DNA of 64,000 nt from Aurantibacter_A sp039941195 (lineage in GTDB: Bacteria; Bacteroidota; Bacteroidia; Flavobacteriales; Flavobacteriaceae): assembly GCF_039941195.1 (NCBI RefSeq), contig NZ_JBDVFA010000100.1:1-64000 (forward strand), read 5' to 3'. Positions 1-9,500 of the stretch are shown piece after piece (position 1 is the first letter of the stretch; the number at the start of each line of letters is the position of its first letter). Under the pieces are notes generated by a model, which did not search any database, was not told where the DNA came from, and saw only the letters and a program-made list of their open reading frames with translations. The position numbers and the translations under genes are program-made.

Positions 1-829
1 CTAATAATGCGTCTTGATAATTAAGTGTAAACGGTATTCCTTTATAATTGAAGCGCAAAGGTTGTGATTTTATATTTTTAAATGTTTTTAATAGACGTTC
101 TTTTAAATTTGGGTATCGCTCATTACAACTTTCATTTTCCTCACAACGTTTTAAAACTGAAAAAAGAGAATGTTCAAAGTCTATTATAGAATTGTTTAGG
201 TGAGCTGTTTCTGGAGCTAAAATTCCCGCAAGTACTGCACTTCGTATTCTTTTAGGATAATCGCGCATAATTGTAAGCCCTAGTCGAGTACCATAAGAAA
301 CACCCCAAAGATTCCATTTTTCGTAACCCAATATCTTTCGTAAATCTTCAAAATCCGCGGCATTTTCTCTACTGTTGTATCCTGCAAGATCTATACGTTT
401 TCTTTTCATATTTTCTTTACAAATGGATAATATGGAGTCTTGTAACTTAATCTCTTGATGTGAATTTAAATCTTTTCTTAAAATGGTCATCATGGCTTTG
501 CCAATGTCGGTGCAATTTGCTTCAGATTTCCCTGTCCCTCTTTGATCCATTAAAATAATATCTCTATCATTTCTTAGTGAATGATTTTTCCAAAACCCTT
601 CCATTACTATGGTTGCACCTCCGGGTCCTCCTTGCAGATAAACGATAGGATTTTTTCTAGAGGTAGTATCTTTTGCTTTTAAAATTTTGTATTCTAAATT
701 GAGTGTCCTAGAATTTGGATTATCTCTATTTTCAGGAACTTCTAAAATACCATCTATGATTATCCCCTCTGAATCAGAAGAACAAGCAAAAAAGAATATT
801 GAAAATAAAAGAAGTAAAAAGAATCTCAT
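1..829 (-). CDS. Alpha/beta-hydrolase lipoprotein, TAP/proline iminopeptidase-like (3' end cut by window)
   Basis: The frame is open from an ATG at 829 to the window edge, giving about 276 residues without the C-terminus. The N-terminus is a lipoprotein signal (hydrophobic run, then FFFACSS, Cys16), so the enzyme is probably membrane anchored in the cell envelope. It has the oxyanion motif QGGPGG, then LMDQRGTGKS, and the nucleophile elbow GVSYGTR with Ser at about residue 178. These are hallmarks of the proline iminopeptidase / tripeptidyl aminopeptidase branch of alpha/beta hydrolases, which remove residues from peptide N-termini. The Asp and His of the triad and any TAP-like C-terminal domain lie outside the window. 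It sits 55 bp downstream of the receptor gene on the same strand and may be cotranscribed. The family is well supported; the substrate is inferred. Confidence 0.8.
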   Translation of the reverse strand, partial: MRFFLLLLFSIFFFACSSDSEGIIIDGILEVPENRDNPNSRTLNLEYKILKAKDTTSRKNPIVYLQGGPGGATIVMEGFWKNHSLRNDRDIILMDQRGTGKSEANCTDIGKAMMTILRKDLNSHQEIKLQDSILSICKENMKRKRIDLAGYNSRENAADFEDLRKILGYEKWNLWGVSYGTRLGLTIMRDYPKRIRSAVLAGILAPETAHLNNSIIDFEHSLFSVLKRCEENESCNERYPNLKERLLKTFKNIKSQPLRFNYKGIPFTLNYQDALL

Positions 830-884
830 AGGTTTAGTTGATGGCTACCTAAGATAGAAAACTATTTTCAATATAACTATTTGA

Positions 885-3314
885 TTACATCCGATTTCGT
901 TCTTCTTGTGATCCTATTTTACGATCTCTTTTTTCTTTCAATTTTCGATTTCCAAAAGGAAAAGAATACGTTGCCTGAAAAACTCTTTCTGATAAATTAT
1001 TATCGCCAAAGGTTCTTACACCTAATTCTGGCTGATGGTATTCCCATTTTTCGGTACCAGCAGTGGCAGTAAGGTCTTGAATGCTAAATGTGAGTGTACT
1101 CGAATTCATGAATTTTTTACTAATTCCTAAGTTGATATAATGCTTCTTAAATAACTCTTGATCACCCGATAAGTACGGACTCATGTACCGTCCATCAACA
1201 TTAGCTGTCCAAGAATTCCCTAATTCAAAAACATTGGTAAGCTGAGCAGTAATTGTAAAAAGGTCTTTCTCGAAAGGAAGGGGACGATTTGATGCGTCTT
1301 TTACTTTTTTGTATGCACCATCTAGATTCCAGTTCATTTTCCATAGTTTGCCAACCTTTATTGGGAAACTCATACTTAGCAATAGCCCATCCATATAATC
1401 GAAATTTATGGGAATACTGGTTTGTAAATTCTGTTCCTTATTTACAGTGTTGTAAAAAGATATTGCACCTTTTGTTCTGTTAACCTCAAAAGCAATTAGA
1501 AAAGAACCTTGAGTAAAGGCCAATCTAGCAGCATTTGTAAAAGAAGGTCTAATACGTGTATTTGAGGTTACAAATAAACTCGGATCCATTAATAAATAGA
1601 AACCGGCTAAATTCCAAAAAGCAGGACGTTCTATTCGTCGATTAAAAGAAAGCGTTAAGGTCTTTATAGAATCTATTGCATAACTAGTTCGAACAACTGG
1701 GAATAAATTGGTGTAGGATATACTGTAGTCATTGTCTCCAGAGCTATCTTTTAGTTCATAGTTATACTGCTCTAAACGGACTCCTAAGTTACTTTCCCAT
1801 TTATCATTCCACTTTTTTTGTACAGAACCGTGGGCGGCCAAAATCTTTTCGTTAATGTCATCATTCATTCCAAAGGATTCATCTTCAACCCAAATACCTG
1901 AATCTCTATTGTGAATATTTGAGACGGTGTTCGAATTGTTGAAGGTGCCTTTAAGACCTGTTTGTATAGTAGTTTCATTTTTGCTTTTCCATTCAAAATC
2001 TCCTTTTATAGTATATATTTCGAATGCTGAATCGCGATTTGCTTCTGTAGCATCAATGTTATCCTGAACTTCTAAATATGAAAGTTGTGAAGAATTTACT
2101 ACATCTAACGATACTCTATCTAGATCTACATTTAATGAACTTGAAGGGGCCAATTGCCAAAAATAGTTTAGATTGGCGAAAGTATTTGAGTTTGGATTGG
2201 AGATATTAAGTAAATAATTTAATTCAGTATTAATTATGTTGTTCACACTACCTATTGAATTACTGGTGTAATCTCGACCAGACATATTACTTTTCGTGTA
2301 TCCAAAAATTGCACCAACGATTTTGTTTTGATCTATTTCAAAATCGGCACCTAAAGTAAATCCAACAGAATTGTTGTTAGGCTTAGTGAATCTTAATTTG
2401 TTTTCGTAATAATATTGATCTCCTAAATATTCAAATTCTCGATAATGATTTATTTGCCACAATGGCGATTTACTTTGAGAACCAGTAAGCGTGCCATATA
2501 AATTTAATTTTTTATTTCTATAGTTTAAGTCAATACTGCCATTCCCTTTTTCCTTTTTTCCTATACCAAGTGTTAGACTTGCAGTCCCATTTAAACCTAA
2601 TAAATTATTCTCTTTCATTACGATATGAATAATACCGGCAGCGTTGTTAGCATCGTATTTTGCAGAGGGTTGATGAATAAGTTCAATTCGATCTATATTT
2701 TCGGCCTGCATGGCTTTTAGTTGTTGAATTAAGGCTCCGGTAGGTACTCGAGAAATTCTATCATTAACCATGATTAAAACTTCACCTTTATTATTCAAAC
2801 TTATGCTGTTCGAGTTTTCTTGTACAATTACTCCTGGTGCTTTTTGAAGTACTTGTAGTGCGTTGTTTCCGCTGAAAGTTGGTAGGGAGCCTACATTCAA
2901 TATCAAGCGATCATTTTTTTGTTCAAAAAGTAATTTTCGACCCACAACTGCTACTCCTTCTAATTCCTCATTTTGTATTTGTAATTGGGTGTTGCCTAAC
3001 GAAAGTTCTTCCGAATTTTGAATTTGTACCTTTTTGAAATAAGGCTTAAAACCAAGAAGCGAAATTTTAAGAATATAATTTCCTACCGAAATATTTTCGA
3101 TTAAATAGTCGCCTTGTTCATTACTCGTAACTCCTTTAATTAAAACAGAATCTTTTTGTTGTAGTAATAGAATATTCGCAAATACAATTGGTTCGTTATT
3201 AGCATCATAAACTTTACCAGTAATCGAGCTGTTTTGAGCATGTACAACTTGCCCTATTCCAATATAAAATAGGATGAATAAAAACCTTTGTATATGCGAA
3301 AGTTTCATTTTCAA
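885..3314 (-). CDS. Outer membrane beta-barrel / TonB-dependent receptor-like protein (OMP_b-brl_3 type)
   Basis: 809 residues. A signal peptide (MKMKLSHIQRFLFILF..., ending near HAQN) is followed by a carboxypeptidase-regulatory-like beta sandwich (about residues 30-115, SSITGKVYDANNEPIVFANI), a plug-like domain (about 120-235, containing VLQKAPGVIV and a GIIHIVMKEN end), and a long beta-barrel. This matches the Bacteroidota OMP_b-brl_3 group of TonB-linked receptors, whose substrates are mostly unknown. Unlike classical receptors it does not end in a terminal Phe but in a charged tail (KLKEKRDRK...), which is common in this subgroup. ATG codons at residues 1 and 3 are both possible starts. 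It begins 20 bp after the methyltransferase gene, suggesting one operon. The substrate cannot be read from the sequence. Confidence 0.85.
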   Translation of the reverse strand: MKMKLSHIQRFLFILFYIGIGQVVHAQNSSITGKVYDANNEPIVFANILLLQQKDSVLIKGVTSNEQGDYLIENISVGNYILKISLLGFKPYFKKVQIQNSEELSLGNTQLQIQNEELEGVAVVGRKLLFEQKNDRLILNVGSLPTFSGNNALQVLQKAPGVIVQENSNSISLNNKGEVLIMVNDRISRVPTGALIQQLKAMQAENIDRIELIHQPSAKYDANNAAGIIHIVMKENNLLGLNGTASLTLGIGKKEKGNGSIDLNYRNKKLNLYGTLTGSQSKSPLWQINHYREFEYLGDQYYYENKLRFTKPNNNSVGFTLGADFEIDQNKIVGAIFGYTKSNMSGRDYTSNSIGSVNNIINTELNYLLNISNPNSNTFANLNYFWQLAPSSSLNVDLDRVSLDVVNSSQLSYLEVQDNIDATEANRDSAFEIYTIKGDFEWKSKNETTIQTGLKGTFNNSNTVSNIHNRDSGIWVEDESFGMNDDINEKILAAHGSVQKKWNDKWESNLGVRLEQYNYELKDSSGDNDYSISYTNLFPVVRTSYAIDSIKTLTLSFNRRIERPAFWNLAGFYLLMDPSLFVTSNTRIRPSFTNAARLAFTQGSFLIAFEVNRTKGAISFYNTVNKEQNLQTSIPINFDYMDGLLLSMSFPIKVGKLWKMNWNLDGAYKKVKDASNRPLPFEKDLFTITAQLTNVFELGNSWTANVDGRYMSPYLSGDQELFKKHYINLGISKKFMNSSTLTFSIQDLTATAGTEKWEYHQPELGVRTFGDNNLSERVFQATYSFPFGNRKLKEKRDRKIGSQEERNRM

Positions 3315-3334
3315 TGCCTTAAACTTTAACGCTT

Positions 3335-4072
3335 CTAACCTTTTTTGAATTTCGTAAACGGGAAAATCATCGGCACTCGTTTCTGATATGCTTCGTAATC
3401 TTTACCTAAGATTTTTTTCAAGTCTTTTTCTTCTAGAAATTTAACGGCAATTAGAATATAGGCTGTGGTAACCATGGCGAAGAGTAATCGGCCATAGGTC
3501 ATAGTAGGGGCTGCCCAAAATGCTATTATAAAACCCAACATTAATGGATGTCGCACCAATTTATAAAACCAATTGACTTGAAATTTCGGTGATGTTATCG
3601 TTTCGTTTTTAAAATTTTGATAAATCTGGGTAAGTCCAAAAAGCTCAAAATGATTGATCATAAAAGTGGAGAGAAATACAATTGTCCAACCCAAAAAGAA
3701 CACCGCCATTACTATAATTGAAGTAACATTTTCGGTCTCCCAGACTATAGCTGTCATTGGCTGCCATTTCCAATAAATGAGTAATAGTGCCAAACTGGAC
3801 AGTAAGATATATGTACTGCGTTCCATAGCCGGATTAATAATCTTAGTGAACCATTTTTTAAAAGCAGGCCGTGCCATAATGCTATGTTGAATTGCAAAGA
3901 GGCTTAAAAGACCAAGGTTAATAAGAAGCGCAGGTATCAGAGAAATTTCTTCCCCAGAATCTATCGATTTTGGTACGAAAAGGTTTCCGACAAAGCCGAT
4001 TGCGTAAAGAAAGGCTACTAAAAAAATAAGGTAAGCGATGATTCCGTAAATTACTATGAGTACTTTTTTCAT
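3335..4072 (-). CDS. mddA: Membrane methyltransferase, MddA / isoprenylcysteine methyltransferase-like
   Basis: 245 residues with about five to six hydrophobic segments. The C-terminal part carries the ICMT/NnrU-like cofactor region (FYKLVRHPLMLGFIIAFWAAP, then a late EEKDLKKILGKDYEAYQKRVP). The internal stretch QHSIMARPAFKKWFTKI, followed by ERSTYILLSS, is the pattern I associate with MddA, the enzyme that S-methylates methanethiol with S-adenosylmethionine to give dimethyl sulfide. The length also fits that family. A generic ICMT-like protein remains possible, so the symbol is tentative. It lies between the kelch lipoprotein (56 bp upstream) and the receptor (20 bp downstream), all on the minus strand. 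Confidence 0.6.
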   Translation of the reverse strand: MKKVLIVIYGIIAYLIFLVAFLYAIGFVGNLFVPKSIDSGEEISLIPALLINLGLLSLFAIQHSIMARPAFKKWFTKIINPAMERSTYILLSSLALLLIYWKWQPMTAIVWETENVTSIIVMAVFFLGWTIVFLSTFMINHFELFGLTQIYQNFKNETITSPKFQVNWFYKLVRHPLMLGFIIAFWAAPTMTYGRLLFAMVTTAYILIAVKFLEEKDLKKILGKDYEAYQKRVPMIFPFTKFKKG

Positions 4073-4128
4073 GATTTTTGTTTAAAAGATTATTAATTGC
4101 TTGTTCGTGCAGTGATCTGCAATACTTT

Positions 4129-5433
4129 TTAATCCATAGACCATACATCATTTAATAAATCGGTCCCTGTTGACCCACCAATTACCCAAATTTTGTCTTT
4201 AAATGAGATGCCAGTATATGCTAATTTCCCCCTAAACGAGACTTCTTTAATAACCTGGGTCCAGGTCTCAGCATCGGAGCTATGCCATATATCATTTAGG
4301 CGTGATGAGCCATCATAACCACCTATGAGCCATATTTTATTATCAAAAATTAAGGTGGTATGATCTTTTCTTTTGGAGAAAAGTTGACTAGAACTAACCT
4401 GGGTCCAAGTTTTACCATCGCTACTTTGCCAGCTATCGTTTAAAAGACCATTGAAATCACTTCCTCCTATAATCCATATTTTATCATTAAAGACTTGGGT
4501 AGCATAGCCATACCTATCAGAAAAGGGTACTTGAGAATCTACATTAGTCCATGTTTCACCATCACTACTTTGCCAAATTGTATTCATTGATTTGGCGGGC
4601 CCAGAGAGACTACCAATGAACCATAATTTATTTTGATAGACTACTACTGATTGGTCAAGACTTAGAGTAAAAGGAAGGGCTCCATTAATTAAGGTCCAGT
4701 TTTCACCATCACTACTTTGCCAAATATCAGTTAATGAATCTGCGCCATTATGTCCGCCAATTACCCATATTTTATTATCAAAGACAACGGTAGCATGAAA
4801 CCTTCTTTTATGAAAAGGTGCTTCTGCGGTAACTTGAGTCCAAGTTTCTCCATCGGTACTTTGCCATACATCATTTAAGGTTGATGTACCATCATAACCG
4901 CCAATGACCCACATTTTATCATCGAAGACGACGGTTGTATGATTTCTTCTTTTTGAGAAGGCTGCATTTTCGGTAACTGCGGTTTCGGAGATTTGCAAAT
5001 CTCTTGTGGTAAAACTAAAAACCGCACTAGAAGTCGTATTCCCTTCTGAATCATCTGCTTCTACTTTCCAGAACAAGTCTTGGTTTAGAGGCAACCTTTC
5101 CTCTAAGGCGAAGCTGGTTTCAGTTATAGAACTTGCAACAGTAGTAGTTGGATTACTATGGCTATCTACAAAAACTTTATACGTTACTGGGTCACCATCA
5201 GGATCGACAGCGGCATTCCAGCTAAATGTAGGTGTTACCGTTACTTCAGTTGCTTCATCTATAACCGCTATTAATGCAAAGGTTTCAGGTGCTCGGTTGG
5301 GGGTTTCAATCTTCTCAATTGGCGTTTCTGTTTTCTCTTTGGTTATTTGATTATCATCGCTACTACAATTGAAAAGTGTAAATGCGAATGTGAAACTTAA
5401 CAGAAACTCGATATTATTTTTCTTAGACTTCAT
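4129..5433 (-). CDS. Kelch-repeat lipoprotein with an N-terminal Fn3-like domain
   Basis: 434 residues. A lipoprotein signal ends at FNCSSDD (Cys23). Residues about 48-148 resemble a fibronectin type III / cadherin-like sandwich (PTFSWNAAVDPDGDPVTYKV). From about 150 to the end there are six kelch-type blades of about 48 residues, each with a core such as KMWVIGGYDG, KIWVIGGHNG, KLWFIGSLSG, KIWIIGGSDF, KIWLIGGYDG or KIWVIGGSTG, followed by a DIWQSSDGETW motif. This predicts a six-bladed beta-propeller on the cell surface or outer membrane, probably for binding; no catalytic residues are evident. Blade 3 is the most diverged (GG becomes GS). The function is unknown. Confidence 0.85.
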   Translation of the reverse strand: MKSKKNNIEFLLSFTFAFTLFNCSSDDNQITKEKTETPIEKIETPNRAPETFALIAVIDEATEVTVTPTFSWNAAVDPDGDPVTYKVFVDSHSNPTTTVASSITETSFALEERLPLNQDLFWKVEADDSEGNTTSSAVFSFTTRDLQISETAVTENAAFSKRRNHTTVVFDDKMWVIGGYDGTSTLNDVWQSTDGETWTQVTAEAPFHKRRFHATVVFDNKIWVIGGHNGADSLTDIWQSSDGENWTLINGALPFTLSLDQSVVVYQNKLWFIGSLSGPAKSMNTIWQSSDGETWTNVDSQVPFSDRYGYATQVFNDKIWIIGGSDFNGLLNDSWQSSDGKTWTQVSSSQLFSKRKDHTTLIFDNKIWLIGGYDGSSRLNDIWHSSDAETWTQVIKEVSFRGKLAYTGISFKDKIWVIGGSTGTDLLNDVWSMD

Positions 5434-5741
5434 ATTAGTTATTTTAATAATGAAAGTGAATTTTACTCTTGGGTCCTATAAATCCAATAGTCGTTAAAGA
5501 TGAAGAGAAAGCATATACAATGTCTAACAAACATGTTTCACTCTTGTTAAGCTTTAACTCGGGCCTTTAAATTATGGTGCAGAACCTTTAAATAATGTGA
5601 CAATTGCTTAATTATACAAGTCTGCTTAAACTTGAAGACCTACTTTTGATTAGGATGTATTAAAGCATCAAAACTTCAACTAGGTAACATTTTTACATGA
5701 CCATTTATATGATTGGGTAAAAGACAAATTTGGAAATAGCA
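5434..5741. other. 308-bp intergenic region upstream of the kelch lipoprotein gene
   Basis: No ORF with coding character was seen on either strand. It holds a short inverted repeat, TAACAA at 5525-5530 and TTGTTA at 5544-5549. It should contain the kelch gene promoter, but I did not find a clean TAnnTTTG box. There is no obvious terminator after the collagen-like lipoprotein gene. Confidence 0.4.
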
Positions 5742-6404
5742 CTATTCTTCAAATTCGAAGTGAGCTATTAGTTCTTCATAAGTCATTTTGTTAAAATCAA
5801 TGTTATGTTTATTGGAAACTCCAGAAGAATTATTATTACCAGATACAATTGAAGAAGGAGGAATTATAAATATTTTGAATTCATCAAAAGTTACTTCTGT
5901 AGTATATGCTATTTGACTACCTAGCTGATATAGTGTTACCTTAAAATCAGAACTAGGGCCACCCGACAATATAGCACTGCTTCCGTCTACTGCCACCCTT
6001 GATTCAAATAAACCGCCGGCTCCTCTCCCTGGAACAGGAATCCATTGTTTTTTAGTAATAAAAGAATTCCCAGCATTGGGTGTTTGATAGATATTAGCAT
6101 AGAACCCTAATATTAGATTTTCATCTATATCAGATAGAGAGATACCTTGCATAGCATAAGTAACAGTGCCATTAGTAATGGTTTCTGATTCATATTCCAA
6201 TAATAGAACATCTGCATTTCCATCTGTACCATCTTCACCATCTGCGCCATCTGCGCCATCGGTTCCATCAATTCCGTTTGTACCGTTTGTTCCAGCTGTG
6301 CCGGCTGGGCCAACAGCTCCATCTACGCCATCTTTAGAACATGACGTAATTGCTAATGAAAAAAGGATTAAAGTATATGCGAAAAGTTTCATTGTTGTTT
6401 TCAT
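5742..6404 (-). CDS. Collagen-like (Gly-X-Y) repeat lipoprotein
   Basis: 220 residues. The signal peptide ends in a lipobox (AITSCSKDG, Cys22). Directly after it, residues about 26-64 form some 13 Gly-X-Y triplets (GVD GAV GPA GTA GTN GTN GID GTD GAD GAD GED GTD GNA), a collagen-like stalk rich in Asp and Thr. The rest is a compact, probably beta-rich domain of unknown family. Such lipoproteins are frequent in Bacteroidota and probably form trimeric surface stalks; that is an inference. An ATG at residue 5 is an alternative start. It lies directly downstream of the HTCS regulator on the same strand, with 157 bp between. Confidence 0.8.
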   Translation of the reverse strand: MKTTMKLFAYTLILFSLAITSCSKDGVDGAVGPAGTAGTNGTNGIDGTDGADGADGEDGTDGNADVLLLEYESETITNGTVTYAMQGISLSDIDENLILGFYANIYQTPNAGNSFITKKQWIPVPGRGAGGLFESRVAVDGSSAILSGGPSSDFKVTLYQLGSQIAYTTEVTFDEFKIFIIPPSSIVSGNNNSSGVSNKHNIDFNKMTYEELIAHFEFEE

Positions 6405-6561
6405 AATATTTGTTTTTAGTATTATGATACAATGATATTATACTTCTATAAAAATGGTGTTCACCATTTTTTCAATAAGATGTAGTATTTGTGAATTTGG
6501 TGTAAAATGCGTGTGTTATTATTGCATTCGGTGCAATAGTGAGTGTGTAAATTACTATAAA

Positions 6562-9500
6562 TCAATTTTTTGTCTCTTCGCTTGGTGGATGGCCAAATTC
6601 TTCTTTATATGCTCGACTAAACCAGGAGGTATCGTTAAAACCTACAGCATATGCTATTTCGGAAACAGATTTAGAAGTGGTTTGAAGCAGTTCTTTGGCT
6701 TTTTCTAAGCGAACTGATCGGATAAAAATTGCGGTAGATTTATCGGTAATAGCTTTTAATTTACGATAGATCTGAGATTCACTTAAACTCAATTCTTTTG
6801 CTAATTGTGTTGCGCCAAAATTTGCATCGTCTAAATGATTATGAATACTTTCAATAATATGCTTTAAAAATTTTGTTTGCGGATGTTCTAACTCTTCGTT
6901 CAACAATGAAGAGAATCCGCCTTTCCCTAATTTGTTTATGAGCTTTTTGCGTACTAAAATCAATTGATCTAGTCGGGTAAAAAGTTCTTCTTTATTAAAT
7001 GGTTTTGCTAAATAGGCATCTGCCCCAATCGATAAACCTTTTAATTTATCCTCGAAAGTTGCTTTAGCTGTTAATATAATTATAGGAATATGATCTGATC
7101 GTTCATCATTTTTTAGGGTCTTACAAACCTCAAAACCATCTTTGCCAGGCATCATTACATCACTGATGATGATATCGGGCACGCTTTCGAAAGCCATAGT
7201 AATTCCATCGATTCCGTTTGCAGCATGAATAGTATTATATGTCTTGCCTAGGCAGGTTTTTAAGTAATGAGCAACATCCATATTGTCCTCAATAATTAGT
7301 ACCAAAGGTAATTCGTTAGTGGTTTCTGTATTTACAGATACTTTTTTCGATTTGGTTTTGATTATTGGAAAGGTCGAATCTAACGAATGTGAAACTTGCG
7401 ATGTTGTTGAGGCATTATTAGTAACAGGTATTCTAACACTAAACTCTGTTCCTTTACCAAGTGTACTTTTAACTTTTATAGTACCATTCATTAATTCAAC
7501 AAGCTCTTTTGTAAGTGCTAAACCAATGCCTGTGCCTTCATTTTTTCTGACAGTTGAGGCATCTACTTGATAGAAACGATTAAATATGTTTGGTAGTTCG
7601 TGACTTGCGATACCAATACCATTATCCTTTATTTTTATGGATAAATAAGATTGGTCTTTCTGATTTATTTTATTGATATGAACAATAATTTTACCTTGCT
7701 CTTCTGTAAACTTAATGGCATTTGAAAGTAAGTTAGCTAGAATAGAGGTGAGTTTTTTACCGTCAAAATCCATTAATAAGGAATCTATTTCACTGTAAAT
7801 AGTTAAATTTATTTCGTTTTCTTGTGCAAAAGAACTAAAACTTTCACCTAAATATTTTATAAACGGAATAACATTGGACTGTACTAATTGTAATTCCATA
7901 TTGCCACTTTCGATTTTTGAAAGATCCAACATCTCATTTACCAAGTGAAGTAAGTTGTTACTATTACGTTCAATCATTTCTAATGAATTTTGAACGCCTT
8001 CAGGTTTTTTGTTTTGTAAATCAGATTTAATTGCATCTGTCATGCCTTTAATAACCGTAAGTGGTGTTCTAAATTCATGGGTGATGTTTGTGTAAAGACT
8101 GTTTTTTAGTTGACTTACTTCCCTAAGATTATTGCTTTCAGAAATAGCTAGTTTCTTTGAAAGTTGAAAACGATAGAATCGGTCTGCAATAGCAACTGCA
8201 ATTCCCGCATATATAAGATAAGCCCACCAGGTCGTCCACCATGGTGGCTTTATAGTAAATTGAATAGATTTTGTTTTATCACTCCAAACACCATCACTAT
8301 TCGACGCCTTCACCTGAAAATTATAAGTGCCCGACGCTAAATTTGCAAATCGAACTGCACGTTCATTCCCTGCGTTTATCCATTCATCATCTAATGGAGC
8401 CAGTTTATATTGATAAGAGTTTTTCTCGGGATTACTATAATGCAAACCAATATATTTGAATGAAATATCATTCTGATTATGCATAAAGTTAAGGGCATCA
8501 TATTCATTTTTATTGATTAAAAAATTCTCTTCCGAAATCAATAAATCACTTATAGTTACCTGTGGTGGATTAGGATTGCCTTGAACTTGCGAAGGATGAA
8601 AAGAATATAAACCATTAACGCCTCCAACATATAATTGATCATCACTTGCCAACATGATACCTGTATGGTAATAGGCTTTAGGAAGACCAACGGCAGATAT
8701 CTCACCAGTCTTGATATCAAATTTTGCAGGCCCGACTTTTGTATTAACCCAATATATACCTTGATCGCCTTTTGTAATATATAGTCCATCATTGCTCGGA
8801 AGTCCATCCTTTTTGGTGTATTGTATATAAGATTTGTCTAAAGGGTTCAAACGAATCAAACCTTTCCCCCATGTACTAATCAAGAACCATCCTTTTTCAT
8901 CAACGATTAGGTTAACCATTTTAAATCCTTTTAGAAATTGATTAAACTTATCGCGCTGACGATCATATAAGTATAAAGTGCCGTCATCTTTGAAATCTGA
9001 TGCCCAAAGATCACCGTTTGAATCAATTAATACTTTGTTTATAACAAGGTCATCGGATAATTGGTTACCTTCTAATATCTTAAAACGCTTAAACGTCTTC
9101 TTTTCCTTATCAGAACGAAATAATCCACCCGGGCCTGCACTTAACCATAAATACCCTTCCTTATCTTCACAGATACCATAAGGGGTATAACTAAGTTTAT
9201 CCAATCCTTCATCATCTATTGTTAATCTAAAATGTGTAAATACACCGGTTTCAATATTCATACGGTCGATGCCACCATCCCCTGCTTGAGTAAGAACATC
9301 ACCATTTCCTAGACCTACCCAAAGTGTACTTTCGTTTTCCTGATAGATTGAACGCACTACACTATGTCCTATACTTTTAGTATTATCTTTGTTATGCAGA
9401 TAATAGTTGATTTCGTTTGTTTGTAAATTCATTTTGCCTAGCCCATGTCCCACAGTTTCAATCCATAAAATTCCCGGATTTAGCGACGATTCATAGGCCG

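Noticed and set aside
885..3314. SusC-type receptor of a polysaccharide locus controlled by the HTCS
   Set aside because: It is of the OMP_b-brl_3 type, has no SusD partner, and no glycoside hydrolases lie near it.
6166..6435. Plus-strand ORF rich in Pro/Ser/Val triplets
   Set aside because: It is the antisense shadow of the Gly-X-Y codons of the collagen-like lipoprotein gene; it has no start context or independent domain.
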